Below are positions 23,341 to 33,564 of a stretch of DNA of 64,000 bases, one piece after another (positions within the stretch are counted from its first letter, which is position 1; each line of letters begins with the position of its first letter). This DNA comes from Mesostigma viride (lineage: Eukaryota; Streptophyta; Mesostigmatophyceae; Mesostigmatales; Mesostigmataceae). The position numbers and the translations under genes are program-made. The notes beneath the pieces are model-generated. The model was not told where the DNA came from. It saw only the letters and a program-made list of their open reading frames with translations, and made no database searches. The stretch spans positions 1,062,234 through 1,126,233 of the forward strand of contig RPFO01000310.1 of assembly GCA_009746045.1 (NCBI GenBank), read 5' to 3'.

Positions 23341-24373
23341 GTCAGTGATGACTCCATGCAGTGGGCAAGGGGGATGTGCTGTTTCATAATGATAGATTTG
23401 GTACGATACTGGATTCGAAAACAGGACCCCTTGCATGATTTCGCGACAATAGGGTTCTCCTGATCCTGAGGCATCCCAAGCTATAGCCCAACTGCGAAAT
23501 CTTTTTACCGGACAGAGGTGCAAGTGCGTCCGAAATTCCCGAACATGAACCAGTGGAAGGAAGCTATTCTAGCCGCATGGGGCCGAATGTGAGTGGAAAT
23601 ACTACTCACTGGGTCACGCAACGGCGGAAGCCGTACAAAGGTGACTACAGGTAGACCACGGCTGCACTCTGGACCTCCGCAGCGCGCCAGCACCTCGTAG
23701 CCGGAATATCAATCAAAGTACAGAGAAAGATTTGGTGTGATACTTAATATGAACACAGGACCTCTTGCATGATTTCGCGACTATCGGGGTCTCCTGATCC
23801 TAATGGTCGCATAGCCCTTGACCAATGCAACGACCCTGTGTGGTGAAGAAGATCGGGACAATGCCAGGATGTCTGGTTTGTTTCCAGCATGTATGCATTG
23901 TAATTGGAGTTTTGAGTAATTTTGTTGAGGTTGATATGTGTCGTGCCTCCACCCACGTCTCCATTGTCCCAGGGCAAGGGTGTCACAGCCAGATCTTGGC
24001 GGATTTCAGGTGGTGGTTGTGCACATGCGGTGACCGGCAGGCGTGGCTTTAACACCAGCGCAGAAGTTAGCTAAAATATCGGAACCTTTTTGCGACTGGC
24101 GCAAAGGATGATGGCAAGTCAACCTTACCGGTATAAATAATATTCGGACATTTAGTGCCGCAGTGGCGAAAAGGTTCCGATATTACTTTGCATCAGCTTG
24201 GAGGCAAGAATGTGGCAGTGGCAGTGATCAGGTACAATGGCGGTGTGGATTGGTGCGGGATCCTTTTGGCTGCAGGACACGGCGGGTTCATGTGGATGCT
24301 GACATGTCCATGTGTTGTGTGGCTGTTGTCATGCGCCTGGGTTGTCACGGGATTGTGTGGCTGCTGGATCCAG
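23341..24373. other. intron with nested insertions
   Basis: A roughly 78-bp segment (CTTGCATGATTTCGCGAC within it) occurs at 23393-23470 and again at 23730-23806, flanking about 260 bp of unrelated sequence. A small inverted-repeat element lies at 24074-24185. The rest is intron cassette. Confidence 0.5.
24074..24185. mobile_element. small MITE-like inverted-repeat element
   Basis: Ends AATATCGGAACCTTTTTGCG and CGAAAAGGTTCCGATATTA are inverted copies about 19 bp long around a roughly 70-bp core without coding capacity. The host motif CTTT..CACCAGC..GGAGG occurs on both sides, so insertion involved a local duplication of about 20 bp. Confidence 0.55.
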
Positions 24374-24472
24374 GGTGGTTGGACCCCGCTGCATGATGCA
24401 TCAAGGGGTGGCCATCTGGATGTCGTCCAGCATCTCATCGCCAGCGGCGCAGACGTGAACGTCAAGAGCAAT
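24374..24472 (+). CDS. ankyrin repeat exon, 99 bp
   Basis: Acceptor TGGATCCAG, donor GTCCGT. Encodes [20 protein letters not shown] and [13 protein letters not shown]. In this copy the frame is also open through the upstream intron for about 70 codons, probably by chance. Confidence 0.8.
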
Positions 24473-24989
24473 GTCCGTGATGACTCCATGCAGTGGGCAA
24501 GGGCTGTGTGCTGTATCTTAATGGGTCACATAGATGTCAAAATTTTGCAATGTAACAGTTGCCGTTATCCAACGCAACAACTGCGTGTGGTGAAGAAGAT
24601 CAGGGCGCGGCTAGGATGTCTGGTTTGTTTCAAGCAGGTATGCCCTTTTAATCGGAATTCTGAATGATTTCGTTGAGGTTTATATGTGTCATGCCTCCGC
24701 CCATGTCTGCATTTTCCCAGGGCCAGGTATCTCAGCCAGATCTTGGAAGGTTGTGGATCGTGGTTGTGAACACGGAGGGAGGACTGGCAGGCATGTTTTC
24801 TCCCCCAGCTAGAAGGCCAGTTAATACTGTGGCAGCTTGGCGGCGATCAGGGACCCTGGCGGTCTTTATGGGCGTGATGTCCCCCTTGCTGCGCATGCAC
24901 GATGGGCTTCTGCGGATGCTGATGTGTCCACACATTTTTTGTACAACTGTGTGGATTGTCATGGGACTTTTTGTGGCTGCTGCATTCAG

Positions 24990-25094
24990 AATGGGAGCAT
25001 CCCACTCATGATGGCGTATTGTTACGGGCACCGGCATGCGGATGTCGTCCAGCATCTCATCGCAAGTGGTGCAGATGTGAACGCCAAGAACAAG
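24990..25094 (+). CDS. ankyrin repeat exon, 105 bp
   Basis: Acceptor TGCATTCAG, donor GTCCGT. Encodes NGSIPLMMAYCYGHRHADVV and [15 protein letters not shown], two residues longer than usual. TPLH has become IPLM, so the repeat is somewhat degenerate. Confidence 0.7.
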
Positions 25095-25169
25095 GTCCGT
25101 GAGACTCCAAGCAGTGGGCAAAGCAGATGTGCATTTGGAATGCCATGCCGCCTTTGAACAACCCAACGC

Positions 25170-25660
25170 CCACGTGTAATTATGAAAGACTTGGTGACAT
25201 ACTCGATTAGGGTGTCTCGCTTGTCCCCAACTTTGGTGCTGCTGTAATCAAAGTAATAGGTTCCTCTGTTGCCGATTGCTTTAAAATAGTTGCCCGTGTG
25301 TGCTAACGCTTGTGGCAAGAGGAACACGATGGACCCCCAAAAGATGATCGGATCAGAAAACTGCGCGGTGATGATCGCGGCAATCTGGAGGGTGTTTTCT
25401 CTTAACTGTGATTGTGTGATAAGAAATAGACATTGCTTGTCCATGCCATCTGGCCATGGCTGATATATTTCTGTGAATACTCCTCTATCCTCGAAACCCT
25501 GCCCTGTCCTTCTCTTCTCCTGAATTATGGCTGACAAGCAAGAGCTGGAAAAACTTTTGTTTAAAACCCTATGTGTGCATCCCTCTCTGAGCCGCATGTC
25601 ATTCTGTAAAACATCCCCCCCCGGCCACGTGTATGCACAAAACCCGACCTCCCGCACAGT
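25170..25660 (-). pseudogene. antisense open frame of unidentified gene (211 aa frame)
   Basis: The frame 25022-25657 includes ITAQFSDPIIFWGSIVFLLP and TYYFDYSSTKVGDKRDTL. Related antisense frames occur at 41590-41995, 20870-21110, 43900-44100 and 50700-50900. Its last 40 codons run antisense through an ankyrin exon, so the real remnant ends near 25170. Several differences from the 41.6-kb copy are synonymous, which hints at past coding. I do not recognise the family. Confidence 0.4.
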
Positions 25661-26287
25661 TTTTATTTCGGATTATGGAAAAGGTGCTGCTTAGCCTGGG
25701 CCTCCTGTGGTCTATCTCTGCATTACCGGCCTTCCCTGCGGCTTAAGGCATGGCAGGTAGCGATAGCTGGCATGGCCCCATCCATCTCTCCAGTGCCCCG
25801 GGGCCAAGCGTCACAGCCATATCTCGGAAGATGCGCATGTGCTCGGTGCCAGGCAACTATTTGCTGTGGCACTTCTCTGCAATACATAGTAGCACATGTA
25901 TTGATCTTAGTCCGACTGGCAGCGGCTGGCAGCGCATGTCAAATGTGGGTTGCCTGTATCCAAATGTACGTGCCGTGGCATCCTGGGTTCAGGGTTCAAA
26001 TATGGATCTAGGAGTATATCTGGCCTGGGTTGAATGGCCCTCCCCACCTGAAGTGCCTGGCTGCATCTCATGTCCAGTGGTTGTAGATGGTACAGCTATT
26101 GGAACATTAGACCTGGCAGTAGCGCGTACTAACAGTAGACATGAAGCAAGAACTTTCTGATACTCCTCATTTACCCGGCCTTTGCTGACGCGGGGACCCG
26201 CTAGCACTACGAGTCCTGTCCTTCCTTGTTGGCTCTCTTTCCTCGCTCTTTGGGTCGTTTTTGAAACTGTTGTTGCTGCACTCTCAG

Positions 26288-26386
26288 GATGGGTGTGGGT
26301 TACTGCATCAAGCATCAGAGGAAGGTCATCTGGATGCTGTCCGGCATCTCATCGCAAGTGGCGCGGATGTGAACGTCGTGGACAAG
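26288..26386 (+). CDS. ankyrin repeat exon, 99 bp
   Basis: Acceptor GCACTCTCAG, donor GTCAGT. Encodes DGCGLLHQASEEGHLDAVRH and [17 protein letters not shown] is GLLH. Confidence 0.75.
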
Positions 26387-26610
26387 GTCAGTGTTTGTCT
26401 TTAAGCAAGTGGGTTACGCCAGAGCATTTTCTTGACCAACAGCAATAGTAACTGAGCTGAGCTATGGCTTTGCAAGGCAACCATTCTTGTCGTTGGTCCC
26501 AATTTTATGGTAGTTTCGGTGTAGAGGCTGTGCATGTGCTCAGTGCCGGGCCACTATTTGCTGCGGCACTTCTTTGCAATACGTAGTAGCACACACATTG
26601 ATCATAGTGT

Positions 26611-26780
26611 GGCTGGCAGCGGCTGGCAGCGGCTGGCAGCGGCTGGCAGCGGCTGGCAGCGGCTGGCAGCGGCTGGCAGCGGCTGGCAGCGGCTGGCAGC
26701 GGCTGGCAGCGGCTGGCAGCGGCTGGCAGCGGCTGGCAGCGGCTGGCAGCGGCTGGCAGCGGCCAGCAGCGGCTGGCAGC
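26611..26780. repeat. 10-bp minisatellite (GGCTGGCAGC), 17 units
   Basis: Perfect GGCTGGCAGC units run from 26611 to 26760, then one variant GGCCAGCAGC and one last unit. Open frames through it are repeat artefacts. Confidence 0.98.
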
Positions 26781-27639
26781 CCATGGCAATGCGGGTTGCC
26801 TGTATCCACACATGTGCAGTGGCACCCTGGGTTTAGGGTTCCCATTGATCTACGAAGATATCTGGCCACTTAAAGATGGCCTTTCCCATGCAATTAGTGC
26901 CTGGTCGCACGTCGTGCCCAGTAGGTTTGTCCAGGCAGGATTGCCATGGCCTGGTACTATACACTAGGGAAAGAGAGGTGGCAGGCGTGGCTTTTGCAAC
27001 AGGCAGGATGTCAGCAAAGATTTCCGTGCCCATGCCAGCCGCCAGGGACCGTGACATTCATGGGTGTGGGCTCATCTCCAGCCGCCTTCTCAAGGATGCT
27101 TGGTTCTTGCTAATGCAGTGACATGTCAGTTAAGGTGACAGTCCCGGCGAGAATTTTTTGGCGCCGAAAAAAGTGTTGGATAATGATAGAGTATTGACTC
27201 AGTGTGAGACAGTGTGTGCAATGATACCAGTGCGTGGTGTCCCTTCCATCATCTTAGTTTACCCATGTCCCATCGTCTCACAGTCCCAAGCCCAACACGC
27301 CATCTGTCACAACGAATGTCATGATGCGATGTTTGCCTATCTACCACTGGTCCCACCAAGATTGAACTACTGTTTCGTTACAACTATGCCGTCCCTCTGA
27401 CCTTAGCCAAAAAGTATACTGCCGGTCCACATCGCCGCTCTGTACAAACTGGTACGCACGAATTATGTTTCCGACTGCCATCACCACAACTCAGCCCGTG
27501 TTGCGTGTGTGTCTTGGCAACAAGTCAGCCGCGACCTTACACAGCCACGACCTAGCACCGCTAACTATGTCTTCGCGTGCGCATGCGGGGTCGTGTGTGG
27601 TGGGGTGGCATGGGAGTTGCGTGGATGCTGCACTCTCAG

Positions 27640-27738
27640 GATGGGTATACCCCATTGCATAGAGCATCATGGATTGGCTCTCTGGATGTGGTCCGGCATC
27701 TCATCGCCAGCGGCGCAGATGCGAACGCCAAGAACCAT
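27640..27738 (+). CDS. ankyrin repeat exon, 99 bp
   Basis: Acceptor GCACTCTCAG, donor GTCAGT. Encodes DGYTPLHRASWIGSLDVVRH and LIASGADANAKNH. Confidence 0.8.
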
Positions 27739-28259
27739 GTCAGTTTCTGGGTTGTGTCAGTGAGAAGGCAGTTATTTTTTGTTTTGTTTTGGTAGAGTCA
27801 ATGGCCAAATGCAGTACCTGCGTGTGACGCACGCAAACAAACAAGCTCAGTTGCGGAGAAAGGCTTAGCATTTCTGCTACAATGTGAATGAGGATAATCT
27901 GTAGTCGCCAGCATGTTTTTGCTTAAGTGCCAGATTCAGCCAGCGTCTGGGCCGAACTCACCAAGCTGCATGCCATAAGCTATAATTTTTTCACTGCTGC
28001 AATTAAAATTCGTTTTTGGAGGTTGAGGCGCGTTCATCAAGGGTGCTTTGCCCGGCAAGCAGGTTTTGGAAAACAAACATAGAGGTTATGTGTATTTGTG
28101 CTTTGTACGTGCTACCAAATTTGAAGAAAGTGGGATGTGTAGCGACATGCTTTCATCTTCTTAGCTGCCATAAAGTAGGTCTTATATATTTCACAAGCCA
28201 AGGTCAGGTTTTGCTGCTGAACCTAATGCTCTGATATGGCGTATGTTAACCAACTACAG
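27739..28259. other. intron, nothing recognised
   Basis: AT-richer than its surroundings, with no repeat shared with other units and no coding signal. Confidence 0.5.
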
Positions 28260-28325
28260 GAGGGCAAGACACCCCTTGACCTTGCTGAGGAAACCCAAAC
28301 GGGCGCGGCGCAGTTGTTGCGAGAG
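28260..28325 (+). CDS. last ankyrin exon, unit 1 (66 bp)
   Basis: Acceptor AACTACAG, donor GTGAGC. Encodes EGKTPLDLAEETQTGAAQLL then RE, a capping half-repeat matching 46839 and 51380 (MG.TPLDLAEE). The Pro/Gln/Ala-rich linker of the unit 2 copies is lost here: a stop follows soon if the donor is not used. Joins in phase 0 to the exon at 29086. Confidence 0.65.
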
Positions 28326-29085
28326 GTGAGCCCCAGGCGCAGCAGTCACCTGCCGCATTAACTGTGGAGAACGTGGTGAGAGCGGCAAAAGGGTTAGTCC
28401 TGCGCCCTGTGGCCACCTGCTGCCAACAACCCAGAAAGCATGCTAGTGCTCTTTTATGATGTGTGAGACCGCCTTCAATGCACTTGGGCAGGCGCGATTG
28501 GTTCTTGGACCGATTGCAAGCACACCGCACTCTATGATGAAGTAGAAGGCCATGGTAAACAGGCATCCTTTCAAAGCCAAGAACCCTTTCAAAGCCAGGA
28601 GATCATTTTGGCTGGGCTACATAATGCATCCTTGGAACGCAAAAACCACTTTTGAATGTGAATAGAAGTGGCACCTTAATTTAAAGACCCATACGCAGTT
28701 TGCGCATAAGCCATTCAACTTGCTGACTCGTTCAACATTCAAGAAGTACATAATGCTCGCAATCCTCATTTTCTTCTTTCCCTCCAATATTCTCCCCATC
28801 CTCGGTTTTCGTACAGTGACCTTATCTCTTGACCTATCTTTCATGATCTTCTATACCCGCTTGTATTGCATGCTGACCAGCCAGAGCCCTTGTGAGATCC
28901 AGCTTTGATAGAGCATGGCAGACTCAGGGTGCGCGCTGGTATGCTGCCCCGGGGGGCCCGACCACCCAATCTTGCTACCTGCGATTGCATACTACCTACA
29001 ATGCTTGTGGTAAAGTAAACCTGACCTGCTCGCCTTGTATGTGGTTGGCTCATCTTGCTGCATGCTCGTGCCTGACGGGGACCAG
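28326..29085. other. intron before the kinase exon
   Basis: Runs from donor GTGAGC to acceptor GGGGACCAG. No repeat or coding feature recognised. Confidence 0.5.
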
Positions 29086-32000
29086 GCCGTGAGGGACGTT
29101 CTTGCAGAGATTGACTGGGCCACCCATCCGTCGATTCCACAACCTGGCCACCTGGCCAGCCTGGAGGGTATGGTGCCAGGCATACAGGAAACCTGGACAG
29201 TTGCGCAGCTGGCCCACCGCATGGGGGTGATGGTGGAGGGCAGCGCCTTGAATGCGGCGAGATTGGCCACAGAGCTTAGGCAAGAGGATCAGCGCAGCAG
29301 GGAGCAGCTGGCCCAGGCGCAGGCACAAGAGGACGTCATGCACCGCAAGCTGGCCCACCTTCGCCGGAACAGCACGGACGTGGCTGCGGCAAGGGAGCGG
29401 GATGAGGCGGTGCAGGCATATGCGAGCAGCCTTCACGCTCTGCGTGAGACTTTGGAGAAGAAGGCAGGCCTGTCGGAGCAGCAACACAAGCAGCAGCTGT
29501 TACTAAAAGAAACCATGGTTTTGTTTGACAGCAGCCAAGAGACATTGCCTGCTAGCGATGCGGGGAAAGGGCCTGAGCCAGTCATGGAGGCAGCCGGCCG
29601 GCTGGCGCTTGTGCAGCTGAGGCAGGTAATGAAGGACTGCAATGCTGAGCTGATGCCTGCAGCAGTGGCTACACAGAAAGCCATGGAGCATTTGCAGGCC
29701 TGCTTGGAGGAACAGCAAAGCATCGCAACCAAATTGCGGGGTCGGCTGGATGCTGCTGTCCAATCAGGGCAGCGGTTTGCAGCCTCGGTGCTTTCCCAGC
29801 TGAAGGGTGAGACTCCCGAGGAGGATGGCAGACATGCGCGCAAGATGTCAGAGATAACGTCCTTGCAAGAGAAGGAGATGCGCAGGATGATGGCCCTGCG
29901 AGAGAGCATCCCAGGGACCCTGTCTCGCCTGGCCACAGCTCAGCAGGAGGGTAAGCTGATCCAACGACAGCTCAGGTATCTTCCCCTTGAGATACAGGAC
30001 GCGGAGGATGATGGTCGCACGGGGCAGCTGCAGCAGCTCAAGGAGAAGGAGAGGACGCTTCTGGAGCAAGCCTCCCAGTTGGCTGCGGAACAAGCCACAC
30101 TGTCCAAGTCGTTGGCAGATGCCAAGCTGCAACAGTGGTACCCGGACTTGCTGGCGCAGGAGGAGCGCATCAAGGAGCTGCACAAATTCTTACCTGCAGG
30201 GACCAGCAGGGACCTCATGGACAACGAGTGGAACCTGTCTAAGTTTCGCGATAGCCCTGGGACCCCCTTGGTGTCGGCAAGGGGGGCGTGGCGGGTGAGG
30301 TTGGTGGAGGACTGGAACGGGAAGAAGTGGGTGGTGAAAGAGATGGGGCCAGGCCCAGAGTTGCGTCGGGAGGTCAACCGGCTGAAGGCGTTGCAGCACC
30401 CCCTGGTGATCCCCCTGGAGCGGGTGTTCATCGATAACAACGTGGCCTACCTGCAGATGCCCTACTACAAGAACGGGAACCTGCGTGGCTGGGTTGACAG
30501 CATCGTGGTCTCACAGAAGGGGGCGGCGGGCCTGACCACCCAGCAGGGTGTGCAGATCTGGAGCACGATGAAGCAGGTCTTCCAGGCGGTGGCCTTTCTC
30601 CACCGCAAGGGCATTGTGCACCGCGACCTCAAGCCGGAGAATGTGCTGCTGCAGGATGACGGCCAGATCGCGCTGTGTGACTTTGGGGTCAGCCACGATG
30701 TGCTGGCGCACCTGCAGACGACCAAGGCAACGCTGGCCATGGGGGGACATACCGCGTGCTATGCCGCCCCGGAGGTGCTTGCGGGGAAGGGCGTGTCCGC
30801 AAGCAACCCGTACGCCGAGGACCTGTGGTCCCTGGGGGTGATGCTGCTGGAGCTGGCAGGGACCCGGCTGTCTTGGAACTTGACGACCTCCCGCCTGGAG
30901 GATGAGCTGGGTCGCCCCATCAACACGGCCGACCTGCTGGTGGGCAAGTCCCGGTGGCACCGCGATCTGATCACCCTGGCTGACTCCCTGCTTCAGAGGG
31001 ACCCTGACGCCCGGCCCAGCGCTGAGGCAGTCCTCGCAAGCGAGCTCTTCCAGCAAGACCCCTCCGCCAGCCAGGTGCAGCAGAACCGCCACCTGCTGCT
31101 GCTGACCAGCCACCTGGCGAAGCTGCGGCAGAGCCCTCAGGGTGGCGGGCGGCCCAAGACCCACGTGATGAGGTTGGACGTGCGCGAGGGGCCCGGCATG
31201 GTTGCCCCGGTGATGGCGCAGTTTGCTCGGGAGGACATCAAGCCCGAGGAGACCGTGGTGGGCGAGCATGCGGGCGTGCGCATCCCTCTCTCGGAGGTGC
31301 TCCACAACTTCTTTGAGGCGGTGGTGCTGCCCGCTGCGGGCCTGTTCGAGCAGGGCAAGGGGGATGGCGAGGATGCCAGTGAGTCTGGAGCAGCCTCCCA
31401 GGTGCGCGAAGGGGTGGCCTTCCTTCCAAGGGTTTGCGAGGCGAGGGACGCGAAGGCCGTGGAGACCCACCGACAGTGGCTGCGCACGGTGGGCAAGATC
31501 TTGGCCAAGGCGGTGCTGCAGTGCATTCATGTGCCGGTGCAGTTTTGCAGCGCGCTCTTCTGTGCGCTGGTGGCCAAGGAGGACCTCACGAAGTACAGCA
31601 CGGCCGACTGCCTGGAGATGCTGGCTGAGTTCGACCCCACCGATGCGCGCCACATGCGCGTCACGCTGGCCATGAAGCACGGGGACGGCGAATCGGGGAT
31701 CACCCTGGGGGCCCTCATGGGCGATGCCGACGCGGACGAGACCCTCATGACGGATGCCAACAAAGACCTGCTCGTGCGCAAGGCGATCCACCACCGCCTG
31801 GTCTTGATGCGGGCGGCTGAGCTCGCGGAGGTGCGCGCCGGCTTCCTGTGCCTTGACTGGGAGCCCCTGCTGGGTGTGCTGTCGCCTTTTGACCTGATGA
31901 CCCTCTTCTTTGGGACGGACTACCTGGACGTCATCCGCGTCAGCCAGGCCTTCCAGCTGGACACAGCCAGCTGGGAGGGCAGGGAGGTGCAAGGGCAGCA

Positions 32001-32538
32001 GGCGTGGGAGTGGCTGCAGCGCTTCCTGCACGAGGCCTCGGAGACGTCCCTGCGCCTGTTCAGCATCTGTGCCCTGGGCGGCGCAAAGTCCTGGTGGTCG
32101 GGCATGTGTGCCGTGAAGAGGCTGACCTCTGCCAGCAACGGGGGCCTGCCGGAGTTCTCCCGTGAGTCAGGCTCCCTGTACCTCCCTCTCCCTGGAAACG
32201 AGGGCTGCCCCTCGTACGAGGCATGCAGCGCGCGCATGTTTGCGGCGCTCAAGGTGCATGGGGAGTACGGTCAGCGCACCGAGGCGCAGCGCGCCCAGAA
32301 GATGGGAATGGAGGAGATGCAGGGTGTGGTGCGGGCGATGGCGGGGCAGGTGAGGGCGGGGGGCTGGTACCGCTGCCCCAACGGCCACCTGTACTGCATC
32401 ACCGAGTGTGGCGGTGCCATGCAGGAGAGCACGTGCCCCACCTGCGGGAAAGGCATTGGCGGGAGCCAGCACCGATTGAGAGGCGACAACGCGAGTGCAC
32501 TGGATGTGGATGGGGCGCAGAGACCCGCATGGAACTGA
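29086..32538 (+). CDS. terminal exon: coiled coil - kinase - HECT-like - RZ finger (copy 1)
   Basis: The frame is open from 29035, but homology with copy 2 begins at 29086 after GGGACCAG, a phase-0 acceptor. Hence I treat it as the 1150-residue terminal exon of an ankyrin gene. Numbering from its first Ala: residues 60-360 are charged and Gln/Leu-rich (coiled coil). Residues about 395-675 are a protein kinase with ATP-site Lys418, HRDLKPEN (catalytic Asp514), DFG Asp532, YAAPE and DARPS. The glycine loop is poor (VSARGAWRV). Residues about 690-1065 resemble a HECT ligase: FFEAVVLPAAGLFE, VGKILAKAV, GFLCLDWEPLLGVLSPFDLM. The catalytic-Cys segment reads LPEFSRESGSLYLP and has no Cys. Residues about 1092-1130 are an RZ finger (Cys1097, His1101, Cys1108, Cys1117, Cys1120, His1129). 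Stop TGA. It could phosphorylate and help ubiquitylate a target sensed by the ankyrins; that is inference. Confidence 0.85.
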   Translation, partial: AVRDVLAEIDWATHPSIPQPGHLASLEGMVPGIQETWTVAQLAHRMGVMVEGSALNAARLATELRQEDQRSREQLAQAQAQEDVMHRKLAHLRRNSTDVAAARERDEAVQAYASSLHALRETLEKKAGLSEQQHKQQLLLKETMVLFDSSQETLPASDAGKGPEPVMEAAGRLALVQLRQVMKDCNAELMPAAVATQKAMEHLQACLEEQQSIATKLRGRLDAAVQSGQRFAASVLSQLKGETPEEDGRHARKMSEITSLQEKEMRRMMALRESIPGTLSRLATAQQEGKLIQRQLRYLPLEIQDAEDDGRTGQLQQLKEKERTLLEQASQLAAEQATLSKSLADAKLQQWYPDLLAQEERIKELHKFLPAGTSRDLMDNEWNLSKFRDSPGTPLVSARGAWRVRLVEDWNGKKWVVKEMGPGPELRREVNRLKALQHPLVIPLERVFIDNNVAYLQMPYYKNGNLRGWVDSIVVSQKGAAGLTTQQGVQIWSTMKQVFQAVAFLHRKGIVHRDLKPENVLLQDDGQIALCDFGVSHDVLAHLQTTKATLAMGGHTACYAAPEVLAGKGVSASNPYAEDLWSLGVMLLELAGTRLSWNLTTSRLEDELGRPINTADLLVGKSRWHRDLITLADSLLQRDPDARPSAEAVLASELFQQDPSASQVQQNRHLLLLTSHLAKLRQSPQGGGRPKTHVMRLDVREGPGMVAPVMAQFAREDIKPEETVVGEHAGVRIPLSEVLHNFFEAVVLPAAGLFEQGKGDGEDASESGAASQVREGVAFLPRVCEARDAKAVETHRQWLRTVGKILAKAVLQCIHVPVQFCSALFCALVAKEDLTKYSTADCLEMLAEFDPTDARHMRVTLAMKHGDGESGITLGALMGDADADETLMTDANKDLLVRKAIHHRLVLMRAAELAEVRAGFLCLDWEPLLGVLSPFDLMTLFFGTDYLDVIRVSQAFQLDTASWEGREVQGQQAWEWLQRFLHEASETSLRLFSICALGGAKSWWSGMCAVKRLTSASNGGLPEFSRESGSLYLPLPGNEGCPSYEACSARMFAALKVHGEYGQRTEAQRAQKMGMEEMQGVVRAMAGQVRAGGWYRCPNGHLYCITECGGAMQESTCPTCGKGIGGSQHRLRGDNASALDVDGAQRPAWN

Positions 32539-33564
32539 TCGGCCGCTGCTAATGCACGGCCTGAAGCCATGCCGCCACTGTGCGTCTGAAAAAAAATTCC
32601 ATGGCCTCAATCTGCTTGACTCGAATAGGCCGAGCATACTTAGCATGAGATACAAACAGGAGTGCACATGGGTGACAACACGTCAGGGACCATCCGCAGA
32701 GAAAGCCAGGTGCATCCACACGAATTCGATGCGATGCGATGCTATGCACACGGTTTGGTATGGGCAGCTGATCCGCGGCAGTGCTGACAATGTTGGGGTG
32801 ACATTTGCGTGGTGCCAAGCTCTCCTCTTCCACGCATTCTTTGGTACAAAGCCAAGGGCTTGATCTGTCACACCTTATTTAGCCCTTCAAGTCTGCCTTG
32901 TACAGCAGTGAACATTATTTGCCTAGTGTGTGATTATTTGCCTACTGTGTCCTAGTTCGCCTGCACAAATGGCGCGTGGTTTTAGGTTTGGGGAGATCTG
33001 CTACTTTTGCCACTGTGATGCATTCAACTCGGTTACGTGCATGGGCGTTTGGAATGATGTCTGCAACAGTTAGGTGCACGCTACCCACTTGCAGACGGGC
33101 ACCTGGGTGTTTTGACGGTTGTAGCTAGCTAGTTATTATCATATTGGTTGTCTCTTTGATACTGTTGCCTGCTACTGAATAGCATGCACGCCAATCCTGA
33201 GGGGTGTTTCATCGATAAGTTGGGGAAAAGATGGCAATGCGAGAACTGAGAAGATTTGACAAAGTTATAACAAATGATCCATGTCAACATGGGAGAAAAA
33301 TCCTTCGATATAAAATGGAAAGTACAAAAGCAATACACGCATTCATGCATGCATGCATAATTTTAGTGGCGAAAATTGTGCAATAGGCCATGGCTACATG
33401 ATTCACGAAAAGCCTATGCTGCCTGCCTGCTCTATTGTTTACTATATACAGTTCCACCACAAGAATGAAAAGGTTGATGGTGACAGGACACAACCTTGCA
33501 ATTAAACGACCTGCCTGCAGTGGGCATGGTGGGGTGCTGCCATGCATGGAGTTAATTGTTGAGT
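32539..33564. repeat. post-gene tail block, unit 2
   Basis: Conserved with 56198-57500 from the stop codon on, and with 3620-4256 from 32883 on. It should include the 3' UTR of the gene. I cannot pick a polyadenylation signal with confidence. Confidence 0.65.

Larger units (their letters stand above)
25828..26935. repeat. local duplication around the 10-bp repeat
   Basis: The segment beginning GTGCATGTGCTC or GCGCATGTGCTC (25828-26085) is repeated at 26525-26935, including CAATAC.TAGTAGCACA and GGGTTGCCTGTATCCA. The first copy has two GGCTGGCAGC-like units, the second about 17. Confidence 0.7.

Noticed and set aside
24155-24667. 170-aa ORF that runs through the intron into the ankyrin exon as a single exon
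   Set aside because: The upstream part is in different frames or interrupted in the sister modules, while the exon boundaries are constant.
26505-26873. Four overlapping ORFs of about 100 aa with 10-residue periods
   Set aside because: They are produced by the 10-bp minisatellite, which is open in several frames at once.
29035-29085. ATG at 29035 as the true start of the kinase protein
   Set aside because: Similarity between the two copies becomes continuous only at 29086/52745, right after an AG, in phase with upstream ankyrin donors. A stand-alone gene starting here or at 52649 cannot be fully excluded.
30511-32031. 506-aa antisense ORF over kinase exon 1, with similar antisense ORFs of 760 and 383 aa over copy 2
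   Set aside because: They are shadows of a GC-rich coding exon: rich in Leu/His/Gln/Arg, no domain, and they lie opposite the conserved kinase and HECT-like frame.
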